Shown here: one piece after another, positions 63,671 to 64,000 of the stretch | How positions within the stretch are numbered: position 1 is the first letter of the stretch | Layout: the number at the start of each line of letters is the position of its first letter | Origin: Antennarius striatus | Lineage: Eukaryota > Chordata > Actinopteri > Lophiiformes > Antennariidae | NCBI RefSeq assembly: GCF_040054535.1 | Contig: NC_090780.1 | Location: 15,199,001-15,263,000 of the forward strand | Direction: 5' to 3' | DNA length: 64,000 nt | Program-made: the position numbers and the translations under genes | The notes under the pieces: model-generated | Seen by the model: only the letters and a program-made list of their open reading frames with translations | What the model was told of the DNA's origin: nothing | The model's database searches: none

Positions 63671-64000
63671 AAACAGAAAACTGTCTTTGCATAGTGGTGA
63701 GGGGCGGATGGTTACCGGGGGGGGGGGCGGGCATTGTTCATGATGCATGCAGAGATAACAAAAAATCCCTTCCCAGAATTCCAGGTAGTAAGCTCCGTGG
63801 CAACCGTTCATTGATCCAAATCACCATGGAAACAGGCATCAGCATTACATGAGCTTTTTTTGACTGACCAATTTCCTCTTTGTGTGATGTGTCTGTCCCT
63901 GAGTGTCTGCCTCTCTTACCAGCTCTGCCTTTTGTCTGTGAGGTTCTCCTTTTTCTTTTGGGAAATCAGCCCAAAAGATGGCTGTGTGGCCTGATGTATC

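Larger units (their letters stand above)
59050..64000 (-). other. acap3: acap3 first intron (incomplete) with repeats
   Basis: No exon encoding the expected MTVEFEEC..-type start is found up to the right edge, so intron 1 continues beyond it. Contents: a 15-bp perfect hairpin (59176-59210), CA/TG tracts near 61250 and 61750, and the repeats listed separately. A donor-like sequence on the minus strand near 63918 is not supported as an exon. Confidence 0.6.

Noticed and set aside
63880..63960. Minus-strand donor-like GGCAGAGCTG|GTAAGAG as an acap3 5' exon
   Set aside because: The adjoining frame (..KKKENLTDKRQS..) does not match the expected FEEC..DSPRFR start and no acceptor is in view.

Overview
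The window is nuclear DNA of a vertebrate, almost certainly a teleost fish. Its genes are split into many short exons with GT-AG introns. They encode vertebrate-specific HIPK, UBE2J and ACAP proteins. The spacers carry a typical fish mobile-element load: RTE and other non-LTR fragments, PIF/Harbinger pieces, SINE-like tails and long CA/TG microsatellites. Names rest on remembered family sequences; no search was run.

Layout. 1-482: last intron and terminal exon of an unrecognised plus-strand gene, followed by AT-rich 3' UTR or spacer. 5927-20280: a complete plus-strand hipk1 gene (homeodomain-interacting protein kinase 1), with a CRE/TATA promoter, a non-coding first exon carrying short uORFs, 17 coding exons (1117 codons by my splice model), a 3' UTR and a poly(A) signal. 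20510-22720: a patchwork of SINE-like, LINE and Harbinger remnants. 22935-25681 and 32492-35480: two tandem minus-strand copies of ube2j2, a tail-anchored ER ubiquitin-conjugating enzyme. The downstream copy B looks like the ancestral gene (261 aa). Copy A keeps an intact 234-codon reading frame, but it has lost a linker segment, has a diverged tail anchor and lacks the recognisable promoter exon. 25.1-32.0 kb: nested mobile elements between and inside the copies. 38.1-64 kb: minus-strand acap3 (Arf GTPase-activating protein: BAR, PH, ArfGAP, ankyrin). Twenty-two coding exons are visible; the first coding exon lies beyond the right edge. A possible internal promoter and alternative first exon (47847-47897) would give a form without the BAR domain.

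The three named genes are not an operon and have separate jobs: nuclear kinase signalling, ER-associated protein degradation, and Arf6/endosome traffic. UBE2J2 and ACAP3 are close neighbours in the same order and orientation in human 1p36.33, so that linkage is old. HIPK1 is on human 1p13.2, so its adjacency here reflects a rearrangement. The most noteworthy observations are the ube2j2 duplication with uneven divergence, the candidate BAR-less acap3 start, promoter-linked AACGTTAGC-type motifs at all three promoter regions, and a Harbinger-like repeat family that carries nuclear-receptor-type AGGTCAAGGTCA sites.
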